A stretch of 64,000 nt of DNA from JBBSJT01 sp041691015 (GTDB lineage Bacteria; Chlamydiota; Chlamydiia; Chlamydiales; Parachlamydiaceae): positions 13,699 to 77,698 of the forward strand of contig JBEPVN010000002.1 of assembly GCA_041691015.1 (NCBI GenBank). Reading direction: 5' to 3'. A program made the position numbers and the translations under genes. Shown in pieces: positions 1-7,728 of this stretch; position 1 is the stretch's first letter, and each line of letters opens with the position of its first letter. The notes below the pieces were generated by a model. That model had not been told where the DNA came from, did not search any database, and worked only from the letters and a program-made list of their open reading frames with translations.

Positions 1-470
1 CCGAGAAACAGAATGATACCGGTTAGGCCGGCTTTTTCAATAAACTCTGCAACAGTTTTTGTTCTTGGTTCTTTAACATCTATTGAATCCAAGATAAAAA
101 TGTGATTCTCTCTAATTTTCTCTGAAATCAAAAAGCGGATCGCAGCTTTGCGTTCTTTTTTGTTGATTTTCACATGTTGATCAAATTTTGGTCTTGGACC
201 AAATACTCGACCGCCACCTTTATACTGAGGAGATGATAATCTACCTTGACGCGCTCTACCGCCACCTTTTTGAGGATGGGGTTTCTTCGTTGAGTGATTA
301 ACTTCTGCTCGAGTCTTTGTATTGGCTGACCATTGTCTTGCGTTCGCGCGCAATGCAACAATATAGTCTTTGATCATCTGGCCATTAGCTTCTGCTAATG
401 TAAGCACTTCGCTTACAGCAACATTACCAACTTCCTGGCCTGCGAGATTATATTTTTTTAGTGTTGACAC
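1..470 (-). CDS. rplD: 50S ribosomal protein L4 (partial, C-terminus cut by window edge)
   Basis: The reading frame runs off the left edge, so only about 156 N-terminal residues are visible. It starts at a GTG (codon 470-468). The translation carries the L4 signature of a basic, glycine-rich loop (KPHPQKGGGRARQG, then YKGGGRVFGPRP), which in known L4 proteins lines the peptide exit tunnel and binds 23S rRNA. It follows rplC after 19 bases, the normal L3-L4 order of the S10 operon. No ATG fits; GTG gives the expected N-terminus (STLKKYNLAG). Confidence 0.95.
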   Translation of the reverse strand, partial: MSTLKKYNLAGQEVGNVAVSEVLTLAEANGQMIKDYIVALRANARQWSANTKTRAEVNHSTKKPHPQKGGGRARQGRLSSPQYKGGGRVFGPRPKFDQHVKINKKERKAAIRFLISEKIRENHIFILDSIDVKEPRTKTVAEFIEKAGLTGIILFL

Positions 471-489
471 AATTTAACTCCACACAATC

Positions 490-1167
490 TTATTTTTTAG
501 CATGTTTCTTGGTATTGGTTTTTTTTACTGCTTGCGAAATGTAAACCAATCCATTTACTGGTCCCGGGACTTGACCTTTCACGACAATTACATTTTCAGC
601 GCCATGTATTTTGACTACTTGCACATTTTGCACTGTTTTTTGCTCATAACCCATATGGCTTGCACGTTTTCCACCAGGAAAGCAACGACCAGGAGTCGTA
701 CGCATACCGGTTGAACCTGCATGTCTATGAAAGCTAGAACCGTGAGAAGCAGGGCCGCCGGCGAAATGATAAAGTTTCATCACACCTTGGTAACCTTTAC
801 CTTTTGTAATGCCTATCACATCAACAAAAGCAATCTCAGCAAACATATCAACATTTAGCTCTTGACCTAGACTGAACTCTGTTACTGCATCGACACGAGA
901 TTCAACTAGATACTTACGAGGCTCTACAGAAGCTTTGGCAAAGTGACCTCTCATCGGCTTCGTTGTTCTTCTATTCAACGTGCGAGGATCTTTAACTTTT
1001 ACTTTTTCAAAGCTTGATTGAATGGCATTGTAGCCATCCGTTTCTTTTGTTTTAATTTGTGTTATGATATTTGGTTCAGCTTCAATAACAGTTCCGACAA
1101 TCACGTTGCCTTTGTCATCAAAAACTTGAATCATACCACGTTTTTTACCCATTAGCTTAAGCGCCAT
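490..1167 (-). CDS. rplC: 50S ribosomal protein L3
   Basis: L3 is an early-assembly 23S rRNA-binding protein. The 225-residue product has the family's N-terminal GKKRGMIQVFDDKG and the conserved glycine-rich stretch FAGGPASHGSSFHRHAGSTG followed by TPGRCFPGGKRASHMG. I chose the start at 1167 (MALKLMGKK) because it is preceded at normal spacing by GAAGGA; an in-frame ATG at 1185 has no ribosome binding site. It is the first gene of the leftward operon, as in Chlamydia, where S10 itself is not at the head of this cluster. A C-terminal Lys-rich tail ends the protein. Confidence 0.96.
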   Translation of the reverse strand: MALKLMGKKRGMIQVFDDKGNVIVGTVIEAEPNIITQIKTKETDGYNAIQSSFEKVKVKDPRTLNRRTTKPMRGHFAKASVEPRKYLVESRVDAVTEFSLGQELNVDMFAEIAFVDVIGITKGKGYQGVMKLYHFAGGPASHGSSFHRHAGSTGMRTTPGRCFPGGKRASHMGYEQKTVQNVQVVKIHGAENVIVVKGQVPGPVNGLVYISQAVKKTNTKKHAKK

Positions 1168-1207
1168 AATGCTTAAATCCTTCACTCATATGATACTATC
1201 GCTATAA

Positions 1208-1236
1208 ACTATAGCGACCTGACTTATTTTATGCAA
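1208..1236 (-). promoter_or_regulatory. Sigma70-type promoter of the rplC operon
   Basis: On the minus strand TTGCAT (1236-1231) is followed after 17 bases by TATAGT (1213-1208), a good -35/-10 pair. A start near 1201 would give a leader of about 35 bases before rplC. The -10 lies inside a perfect dyad (1199-1206 TCGCTATA and 1210-1217 TATAGCGA, 3-base centre), which could be an operator or the 5' hairpin of the transcript. Confidence 0.55.
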
Positions 1237-1432
1237 TAATTGTTTAGAATCGACTACCTTATTGACTAGTGAAAAGCTGCGCACGAGATGCGTTCTTAAT
1301 CAGAGCTTCAAAGGGACTTTCATTCTAACAAACTCTTCCCTTTTTCAAGAGAAAAACCTGTTTTTAAAGCATCTTTTTTTATGCTTAAAATAGGAGGTTA
1401 TCAGAAGTATTGTTTTTTTAACAACACATTTC

Positions 1433-1999
1433 TTAATTATTTTTACTTTCCGGACTAAAACCTTGCTTAGAGGATATCTTAAAGTTCTTTTTTATATTCA
1501 CCACTATTGTCTCACCATCTTTTAAAAGTCGTTTTTTCATAAATTTACTGACATCTACCTCTTCTTTAAAAGAATATATAATAGGTAAATCCGTAAATTT
1601 GGAACTTTTGGGGACTGTGAGCTCCTCTAATTTCCCATCGTAAAATTTCAAGTAAATTTTTATCATTTTTATACATGATACCTTGATACATTGACCTTTC
1701 TTCAATAGATTCTTCAATTTAACACCTTTTAAATCAGCTGTTGTTTTCGGCACTGCAAGCGCTACCAAATCTTCAATTTTAGAGCCGCGTTTGACCAAAT
1801 ATTTTCCCGGAGCTTCCACTTCGCCCTCTATGAAAACTTCCATGTCAGACTTCACAAGATTATGCGAATTTTTTTCAACTTCTGGAACACTTTGACCATC
1901 GAAGGAATGCGATGACAGAGTTAAAATAATTAATAGGATAATTAGAAAAACAATAACCAGCCATTCCTGTGTCAAAAGATTATTTTCATTTTTTTGCAT
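1433..1999 (-). CDS. Membrane-anchored protein with an SLBB-like domain, function unknown
   Basis: 188 residues. One hydrophobic segment (about 13-30, EWLVIVFLIILLIILTL) anchors the protein; the rest is predicted to lie outside the cytoplasm. Residues about 53-85 (MEVFIEGEVEAPGKYLVKRG) match the opening of SLBB/beta-grasp domains as found in ComEA and polysaccharide exporters (V.GEV..PG.Y....G). The remainder is Lys-rich and not recognised. It sits between rplC and the Inc-like genes on the same strand, with 247 bases between it and rplC. It could serve DNA uptake or envelope polymer binding, but neither is shown. The SLBB reading is based on a short motif. Confidence 0.6.
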   Translation of the reverse strand: MQKNENNLLTQEWLVIVFLIILLIILTLSSHSFDGQSVPEVEKNSHNLVKSDMEVFIEGEVEAPGKYLVKRGSKIEDLVALAVPKTTADLKGVKLKNLLKKGQCIKVSCIKMIKIYLKFYDGKLEELTVPKSSKFTDLPIIYSFKEEVDVSKFMKKRLLKDGETIVVNIKKNFKISSKQGFSPESKNN

Positions 2000-2110
2000 G
2001 TTTGATTTGTATTAAAGGTTAAAAAAAAAGCTGCAAAATTCTAAAAAGAACTTTACAGCTTTTGAGGAATTTAACATTTTTACTGAATGTTAGTCCATTT
2101 CAAAAATAGT

Positions 2111-3244
2111 TTAGTCTATAGAACCTGCACCGTTAAATTTAGGAGGAGGATTTAGATCTACAACTGTGGTTACGGTATTTGTATCTCCTTCTTTAGGTAA
2201 TGATACTGGATGAGCTGCTCCTTGATGAGCTGCTCCTTTATGAGCTGTTCCATGATGAGCTGCTCCTTTATGAGCTGTTCCATGATGAGCTGCTCCTAGA
2301 AGAGCTGTTCCATGAGTATGTGCTTCTCCTTTATAAGCTTTTTCTACAGCTTCTGCTGCTTTATCCGCTGCTGCTTTATCCGCTGCTGCTTTATCCGCTG
2401 CTGCTGTATCCGCTGCTGCTTTATCCGCTACCGCTTTATCCGCTGCTGCTTTGTCTGCTGCTGCTTTGTCTGCTACGGCTTTTGCTGCATCCGTACCGCC
2501 ATCATGAATGGATTTGAAAAGTGCAGTTGCTGTTGAGAAGTAGCTCAAAACATTTATTGTGCCATTGAGTGTGACTTTACCAAATCTTGTTTCTACTGTT
2601 AGATTTTTTAAATTTGTAGTCGAAACTGCAATAGATAAGCTAACTATCGCTAATTTAAATACATTTGAGACAATCCCTACAATTTTGGTAAATCCTGTAT
2701 TGGATAATACTCCGCCTTCGTATTCCAAAGTTTTCCACTCTTTATAAGTAGATGTTAAGGAACAAAAAGTTCCGGCAAAAACACACGAATTTTTAACTAG
2801 AGTCATGTTTTCTGTAATGGATGCAAAAGTAGAATCTGTTCCTATCAGAGGCTTAAACAAGGAAAATGAACTTACAAAATTGTTGATTTTTACAAGTGAA
2901 ATAAGTTCGAATTTATCTAAAATTGATACAACTTCTGTCCCTTGAGTAACAAGTAAAAAAGCTTTGCTAAGTTCTTTAACCCGCGTAAGGCCTTGTAGGC
3001 CGTTTTCATAAACCTCTTTCATTGAGACTGGAAAAGTCAGTAATGTAAAGGCGTTTCCTGCATTTTTAAAATCTGTAGTAATGCTTGAATTACAAGAACA
3101 AAATTGGAGGATAAATTTGCGAGTTTTATCTTGGACTTCTGTTAGACTTGCCAAAGATTCAGGTAAATATTTTATATCTTGTTGTATCGCAACCCATGTT
3201 GCAGCAGTGAATCCTTGGATTGTTTCAGCATATGTACGAGTCAT
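2111..3244 (-). CDS. Inc-like hydrophobic-helical protein with Ala-Asp-Lys and His-rich C-terminal repeats
   Basis: 377 residues, no conventional signal peptide. Residues 1-250 are mostly weakly hydrophobic helices, including about 185-210 (TKIVGIVSNVFKLAIVSLSIAV), like chlamydial inclusion-membrane-type proteins. From residue 253 the sequence is about nine AAADK-type pentapeptides, then (306-345) GAAHHGTAHK-type units rich in His, then a short Pro-containing tail. It lies between rplC and fmt, the place of Cap1 (CT529) in C. trachomatis, an inclusion-exposed antigen; I see no clear sequence match, so homology is only positional. The preceding gene (3276-4040) has a similar architecture and ends 31 bases upstream, so the two are probably co-transcribed. 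Confidence 0.7.
   Translation of the reverse strand: MTRTYAETIQGFTAATWVAIQQDIKYLPESLASLTEVQDKTRKFILQFCSCNSSITTDFKNAGNAFTLLTFPVSMKEVYENGLQGLTRVKELSKAFLLVTQGTEVVSILDKFELISLVKINNFVSSFSLFKPLIGTDSTFASITENMTLVKNSCVFAGTFCSLTSTYKEWKTLEYEGGVLSNTGFTKIVGIVSNVFKLAIVSLSIAVSTTNLKNLTVETRFGKVTLNGTINVLSYFSTATALFKSIHDGGTDAAKAVADKAAADKAAADKAVADKAAADTAAADKAAADKAAADKAAEAVEKAYKGEAHTHGTALLGAAHHGTAHKGAAHHGTAHKGAAHQGAAHPVSLPKEGDTNTVTTVVDLNPPPKFNGAGSID
2210..2329 (-). repeat. 30-base in-frame tandem repeats coding for a His-rich tail
   Basis: Units alternate between GAAHHGTAHK and GAAHQGAAH-type peptides. The DNA copies (gagctgctcctttatgag and relatives) are nearly identical, which points to recent slippage or unequal exchange. 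His spacing could bind metal ions; this is inference. Confidence 0.85.
2345..2488 (-). repeat. 15-base in-frame tandem repeats coding for AAADK pentapeptides
   Basis: About nine 15-base units (gctgctttatccgct on the plus strand) encode A-A-A-D-K with rare changes (AVADK, AAADT). The alternating acidic/basic residues on an Ala background favour a long single helix. Confidence 0.88.
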
Positions 3245-3275
3245 TTGTTATCTCTCTTATTTAGTATTTTTGTAT

Positions 3276-4040
3276 TTAGTTTTTCTCAATATTCTTTGCG
3301 AATAAAAACGATCCTATACCGCAAACTTTTGCAAGAATAGACACAGATGTTAGAGTAGAGTCTTTTGGCACATAGCGTATTGGTACATATTTAAGTGCGA
3401 TAAGCGCAAGCTCTGTAGTACTAGAAGCAATAGATAATAGATCAGGTAAATTACTTAAAATTTTAGCTTTCAATTCTTTTGTATTCACACCGGTAAATTC
3501 ATCATTGTTAATCCAAACATTAGAAAATTGTTTTCTTAATGTAACAAAAGTTTGTACACTAAGCGCTGACAAACCAATGATTGCTCCCACTGTTCCAGCG
3601 GTGCTTAAAGCTGGCAATATTTTGGATGAAGAGTTATCCAAATCAATAATTTTTACATCATTTGCAAAAGAGAGTGCTTCATTGAGATTTGCAACAGCAA
3701 ATCCAGTTTTCTCTAAAATATTAACCTTTGTATCTGTAAAGAAATTTTTTGCAAAATAACCTATCGAATCGGCTATTTGCCAAATGTCTGCCATAAGAGA
3801 TGCACTGCGCAATGACAAAACAGCTGCATTCAATGAATTTAATCCAGTAAGTTCCATGCCGGATGCTAAAACTGAAAAAGTTTTGCTTGTAGCATCAGCA
3901 TCGGCTTTGATCAGTGAAAGCGAATTTGAGAACAGCTTTTCCGTGTATTTTAACTTTGAAGCGATATCAAAATTCGGAATGCTTGGAATGTATGATTTTA
4001 AATTTGGAATTGACCATGATGATGCGGGTAATGGTTCCAT
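3276..4040 (-). CDS. Inc-like hydrophobic-helical protein, function unknown
   Basis: 254 residues starting at an ATG with a clear ribosome binding site (GGAG, 4 bases before the ATG). The N-terminus is Pro/Ser-rich (EPLPASSWSIPNLKSYIPSIP). Two hydrophobic segments are visible, about 144-165 (ALSTAGTVGAIIGLSALSV) and about 205-245. There is no Sec signal, which is usual for type III-secreted chlamydial proteins. It is the upstream partner of the repeat-bearing protein 2111-3244, and both replace the single Cap1-type gene found between rplC and fmt in Chlamydia. I cannot assign a function. Confidence 0.7.
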   Translation of the reverse strand: MEPLPASSWSIPNLKSYIPSIPNFDIASKLKYTEKLFSNSLSLIKADADATSKTFSVLASGMELTGLNSLNAAVLSLRSASLMADIWQIADSIGYFAKNFFTDTKVNILEKTGFAVANLNEALSFANDVKIIDLDNSSSKILPALSTAGTVGAIIGLSALSVQTFVTLRKQFSNVWINNDEFTGVNTKELKAKILSNLPDLLSIASSTTELALIALKYVPIRYVPKDSTLTSVSILAKVCGIGSFLFAKNIEKN

Positions 4041-4252
4041 TAAAACTCCTTAGTTTTTTTAAAGATTGAAACGATATTGTTTTTTTTAAATATTTATCAT
4101 AACAAAAAGAGAGGATCTTAAGCAAGGAATTATTAAATGGATAATTTTGATGTACTGTCAAGGTAATTCAAAAATACTCTTGAGTATGATTTCTCGTTTT
4201 TTGTTAAAGAGAAAAAATCTTTAGGATCAAAGCTTGTAGGCTTGATTAATTC

Positions 4253-5194
4253 TTAACAGAAATTAATTTTGTCTGCGGGGATGCCACGTAAAAATTCAAC
4301 TAAAGGCATAGGTTTTTTACCCTCAAGTTGTAGATCCAAAATGCGTAGGGCATTTTTGCCGCAGGCAACTACAATTCCATCTTGATCTGCAAGAAGAATT
4401 GTTCCTGGAATACCTGTCAAGAGAGACTCTACTTTTGTTTTTTTTATCTTCAAACGTTTTTTCTCACCTTTGACTGTTACAAAACAAAAACTCCCAGGGA
4501 TTGGCATTGACCCTCTCACTTTATTGTGAATAGCTTCTGCTTCTTTGCTCCAATCAATTTCACAGTCTTCAAGTTCTACTTTTGGAGCAAAAGTTGCTTT
4601 TTCATGGTCTTGTGGAACTCGCTTGATAATGCCTTGCTGAAATTGAAGAATAACATCGAGGAGTGCTTTTGAACCTACCCGACAAAGCTCCTCTGTCAAC
4701 TCGCCTGCTGTCATATCAGGGGTTATCTTGACCTGAACCATCTCGATGATATCGCCGGCGTCCATTTTTTTTGCCATATGCATGATGGTAACACCAGTCT
4801 CAAGTTCCCCATCCATGATAGCTCGTTGAATAGGCGCAGCTCCCCTGTATTTTGGCAAAAGACTTGCGTGCAAATTGATACAGCCAAGCTTTGGCATATC
4901 CAAGAGGTGTTGTTTTATAATTTCACCATAAGCTACCACAACAAAAAGATCCGCTTCATATTCCTGCAACACAGGCGCAAATGAAATTTCAGAAACCAAT
5001 TCTGGCTGATACAAAGGCATAGAGGGATTTATGTTCAATATTTTCGATTTAACGGCAGTTGGAACAGGAGTCCCTGATCGCCCTTTTGGTTTGTCCGGCT
5101 TTGTCACGACAGCCACAACATCAATGCCATGCTCCATTAAATATTCTAAAACATTTGCAGCGATATCCGGAGTGCCAAAATAAATAACTTTCAT
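4253..5194 (-). CDS. fmt: Methionyl-tRNA formyltransferase
   Basis: 313 residues, normal length. Fmt formylates initiator Met-tRNA with 10-formyl-THF. Visible motifs are the Rossmann start MKVIYFGTPDIAANVLEYL, the catalytic loop NLHASLLPKYRGAAPIQ (Asn, His) and GETGVTIMHM-type GVTIMHMAKKMDAGDI with the catalytic Asp. The C-terminal OB-like tRNA-binding domain is present to the end (VEFLRGIPADKINFC). It is the last gene of the lpxC-fabZ-lpxA-fmt run, the same order as in Chlamydia. Confidence 0.97.
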   Translation of the reverse strand: MKVIYFGTPDIAANVLEYLMEHGIDVVAVVTKPDKPKGRSGTPVPTAVKSKILNINPSMPLYQPELVSEISFAPVLQEYEADLFVVVAYGEIIKQHLLDMPKLGCINLHASLLPKYRGAAPIQRAIMDGELETGVTIMHMAKKMDAGDIIEMVQVKITPDMTAGELTEELCRVGSKALLDVILQFQQGIIKRVPQDHEKATFAPKVELEDCEIDWSKEAEAIHNKVRGSMPIPGSFCFVTVKGEKKRLKIKKTKVESLLTGIPGTILLADQDGIVVACGKNALRILDLQLEGKKPMPLVEFLRGIPADKINFC

Positions 5195-5338
5195 AGTTGT
5201 AACTTGTAGTATAAAGGGTGATTACTAAAATTAGTGCGTTTTTTAATTTTTGAAGTTTTTAGAAAAAAGCTTAAAACGATTTGTTTGCAAAGCAATCTTA
5301 CCGATTAAAAGCTTTGATATTAAGTTTAAGGTATCGTT

Positions 5339-6178
5339 CTATACAGTAACTGTTTCTTCAGCTTCTTCTTCTTCTAATGAATCTTCAGGCTCAGTTCCAG
5401 GACTCATGATTCCTCGTTTTGACTCACGACAAAACTTGATCAGATGCTGAAGTTCAGAAAGGGGCTTAAGTTCTCTTTCGATTTGGTTTAGAGCTTCTTC
5501 AAAATGTAATTTAGAGCGGTACAAAAGCTTGAATGCTCGTGCAAGCTCCCTTCTTATTTCTAAATTAAAGCCATGTCGTTTAAGACCAATAATGTTTAAT
5601 CCGCCAAATTTAAATGGAATACCAGCTCCGATCGTAAAGGGAGGGACATCGTGCGTGACGCGGCTCATTCCGCCGACCATAGCATGTTTTCCGATGCGGA
5701 CAAATTGATGAATAGGAGTCATGCCTCCAACAATAGCATAATCTTCAACGATCACATGACCTGCAAGCGTTGCGTTATTGCTCATGATGACGTGATTTCC
5801 AACTTCGCAGTTATGAGCTACATGGCAATAAGCCATGATCAGACAATGATCGCCGACTGAAACTACAGAATTTTCCTGGCAGGATGAATTGATTGTAACA
5901 AACTCGCGAATTTCACAAAATTTACCGATTTTAACAAATGTTTTTTCTCCGCGGAATTTCAAATCTTGCGTTTTAGTGCCGATGCTAGCTGAAGGATAGA
6001 CTACAGTCCCCTCGCCAATGGTTGTATAACCATCGATGTAGGCATGCGATTTGATCGTGACATTATCTTCTAAAATAACATTTGATTTGATGATCGCGTA
6101 GGGTTCTATCGTTACGCCATTACCAATTGTCGCACCCTCTTCAACAATGGCTGTAGAATGTATATTTGATTTGTTCAT
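5339..6178 (-). CDS. lpxA: UDP-N-acetylglucosamine O-acyltransferase LpxA
   Basis: First enzyme of lipid A synthesis. The 279-residue product is a left-handed beta-helix of hexapeptide repeats (IHSTAIVEEGATIGNGVTIEPYAII...) followed by a helical C-terminus. The catalytic His lies in AYCHVAHNCEVG. I use ATG 6178 rather than an in-frame TTG six bases upstream. The last ~15 residues are unusually acidic (EPEDSLEEEEAEE). It follows fabZ after 52 bases. Confidence 0.97.
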   Translation of the reverse strand: MNKSNIHSTAIVEEGATIGNGVTIEPYAIIKSNVILEDNVTIKSHAYIDGYTTIGEGTVVYPSASIGTKTQDLKFRGEKTFVKIGKFCEIREFVTINSSCQENSVVSVGDHCLIMAYCHVAHNCEVGNHVIMSNNATLAGHVIVEDYAIVGGMTPIHQFVRIGKHAMVGGMSRVTHDVPPFTIGAGIPFKFGGLNIIGLKRHGFNLEIRRELARAFKLLYRSKLHFEEALNQIERELKPLSELQHLIKFCRESKRGIMSPGTEPEDSLEEEEAEETVTV

Positions 6179-6230
6179 GTACAAAAAAAACTCTTTTATT
6201 AGTTAGACTATTTAATTTATTTTCACCCTA

Positions 6231-6698
6231 CTAAATTTGGCTTTTGCTCACAAGTGCAAATCCAATTTCAGCTTCTGCAGCAATCTTATCGTTCACTAAA
6301 GCCCTTGCTTTAACCCTGCCGCCTTTAGTACTAAAATGCAATCCTTCACACTGTAATAACAACACATCGCCAGGTCTTACAGGATGTCTGAATTTAGCGT
6401 TATTGACATTTAATAAAACTGCAATTTTTTCCACCTGACCTTTTAAATGAACCAAGACCCCTCCGGTTTGCGCTAAAGCTTCCAATATCAAAACACCCGG
6501 CATAATAGGGGCTTCTGGGAAATGACCTTGAAAAAAAGCTTCATTGATCGTCAAATTTTTCTGGCCAACAATGTATCCTCTTTCCAGATCAATTTCCAAA
6601 ATTCGGTCAACAAGTAAAAATGGGTAACGATGAGGAAGAATTTTGATGATTTCTTTCACATCAAGTGTTTTGTTTTGATCACCATTCATATTGCTCAT
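6231..6698 (-). CDS. fabZ: 3-hydroxyacyl-ACP dehydratase FabZ
   Basis: 155 residues with the FabZ hot-dog signatures LPHRYPFLLVDRI (catalytic His) and GHFPEAPIMPGVLILEALAQTGG (catalytic Glu). It dehydrates 3-hydroxyacyl-ACP in fatty acid synthesis and competes with LpxA for the same acyl-ACP pool. The start codon overlaps the lpxC stop by one base (TGATG), so translation is probably coupled. Confidence 0.97.
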   Translation of the reverse strand: MSNMNGDQNKTLDVKEIIKILPHRYPFLLVDRILEIDLERGYIVGQKNLTINEAFFQGHFPEAPIMPGVLILEALAQTGGVLVHLKGQVEKIAVLLNVNNAKFRHPVRPGDVLLLQCEGLHFSTKGGRVKARALVNDKIAAEAEIGFALVSKSQI

Positions 6699-7579
6699 CA
6701 GATGTTCTCCATCGTAATATAATTAAATAATTTTTTTGCAAATGCAAAATTTGTGCTATGCCCGGAACGCAATGCGATAATATGGGCATGAAAGTGAAAA
6801 CCTATCAAGGAGAGATCACCGATCATATCCAAAATTTTATGCCTCACCATTTCATCCGGGAAAAAGAGTCCATTCTTACTAAACACAACTTCATCCTTAA
6901 TGATCACAGCATTGTCCAAGCTTCCGCCTTTGATCAATCCCCTGTCCATCAAAAAGGCAACTTCCTTGTAGAGTGAAAATGTGCGGCAAGGAGCTATTTG
7001 CTCCTTAAAGTTTTCCGGACTTACAAGCACTGAATGATTCTGTGACTTTAAAATAACCGATTCCGGGTAATTCAGAGTATAGCTAATACGGTATCCATCA
7101 TAGGGTATTGCTACAAGATGAATATCTCCTTCTGAAAAATAAACCGGATTTTGTAATTTTACAATCGATACATCAAGGTCCTGTTCGACTATACCTGCAT
7201 TTTCTATCATCTCGACAAAAACATCCGAACTTCCGTTACCAATTGGCGGCTCGATATTTGAAACTTCAATACATAAATTATCGATTTCATAGGCTCTGAT
7301 CGCTGCAAGAACATGTTCAACTGTATGAACCCGGATATTAGCAAGACCTATTGTCGTGCTTCTTTCAGTATCTAAAACATATTCTACAGTTGCAGGAATC
7401 ACAGGCTGCCCCGGCAAATCTATTCGTTTAAAGACTATTCCGGTTGAAACTTTTGCGGGAACAAAACGCATAAAAACTTGAACGCCGGTATGAATGCCAA
7501 TCCCTGAAAAAGAAGCTTCTTGTTTTAGCGTTTTTTGTTTTCTGGAAACTGTTTTCAAATTCGGCCTGACTGAAACCAC
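6698..7579 (-). CDS. lpxC: UDP-3-O-acyl-N-acetylglucosamine deacetylase LpxC
   Basis: Committed zinc-dependent step of lipid A synthesis. The 293-residue protein has GIGIHTG near the N-terminus, the zinc-binding HTVEHVLAA, and the C-terminal HKILDMIGDLSL (His, Asp) with the RSGHSTN general-acid His. It starts at a GTG (7579); the sequence MVSVRPNLKTVSRKQKTLKQEASFSG is slightly longer than usual before the conserved domain. First gene of the lpxC-fabZ-lpxA-fmt cluster, with 149 bases to lnt upstream. Confidence 0.96.
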   Translation of the reverse strand: MVSVRPNLKTVSRKQKTLKQEASFSGIGIHTGVQVFMRFVPAKVSTGIVFKRIDLPGQPVIPATVEYVLDTERSTTIGLANIRVHTVEHVLAAIRAYEIDNLCIEVSNIEPPIGNGSSDVFVEMIENAGIVEQDLDVSIVKLQNPVYFSEGDIHLVAIPYDGYRISYTLNYPESVILKSQNHSVLVSPENFKEQIAPCRTFSLYKEVAFLMDRGLIKGGSLDNAVIIKDEVVFSKNGLFFPDEMVRHKILDMIGDLSLIGFHFHAHIIALRSGHSTNFAFAKKLFNYITMENI

Positions 7580-7728
7580 AATAATTTGCCTTTAAAAAAT
7601 AATAAAATCACCCCATTATCTGCTAATTCGCAATGCATTAGGATTTTTAATATCATACTTTTAAATCTATTATTTGGCTACAAAAATGATGAGAAACAGC
7701 TTCGAGTTTGAACAATATTGTCTTTAAA

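Noticed and set aside
502..714. Plus-strand frame over rplC
   Set aside because: Mirror of a conserved ribosomal protein gene; no family resemblance and no start signals.
2210..2488. Possible CRISPR array
   Set aside because: Repeats are directly adjacent, 15 or 30 bases, in frame with a protein, without spacers.
2200..2536. Two plus-strand open frames rich in Leu/Tyr or Cys/Phe/Ile-Arg repeats
   Set aside because: They are mirror frames of the Ala-Asp-Lys and His-rich repeats of the minus-strand gene; low-complexity DNA keeps all frames open and no ribosome binding site is present.
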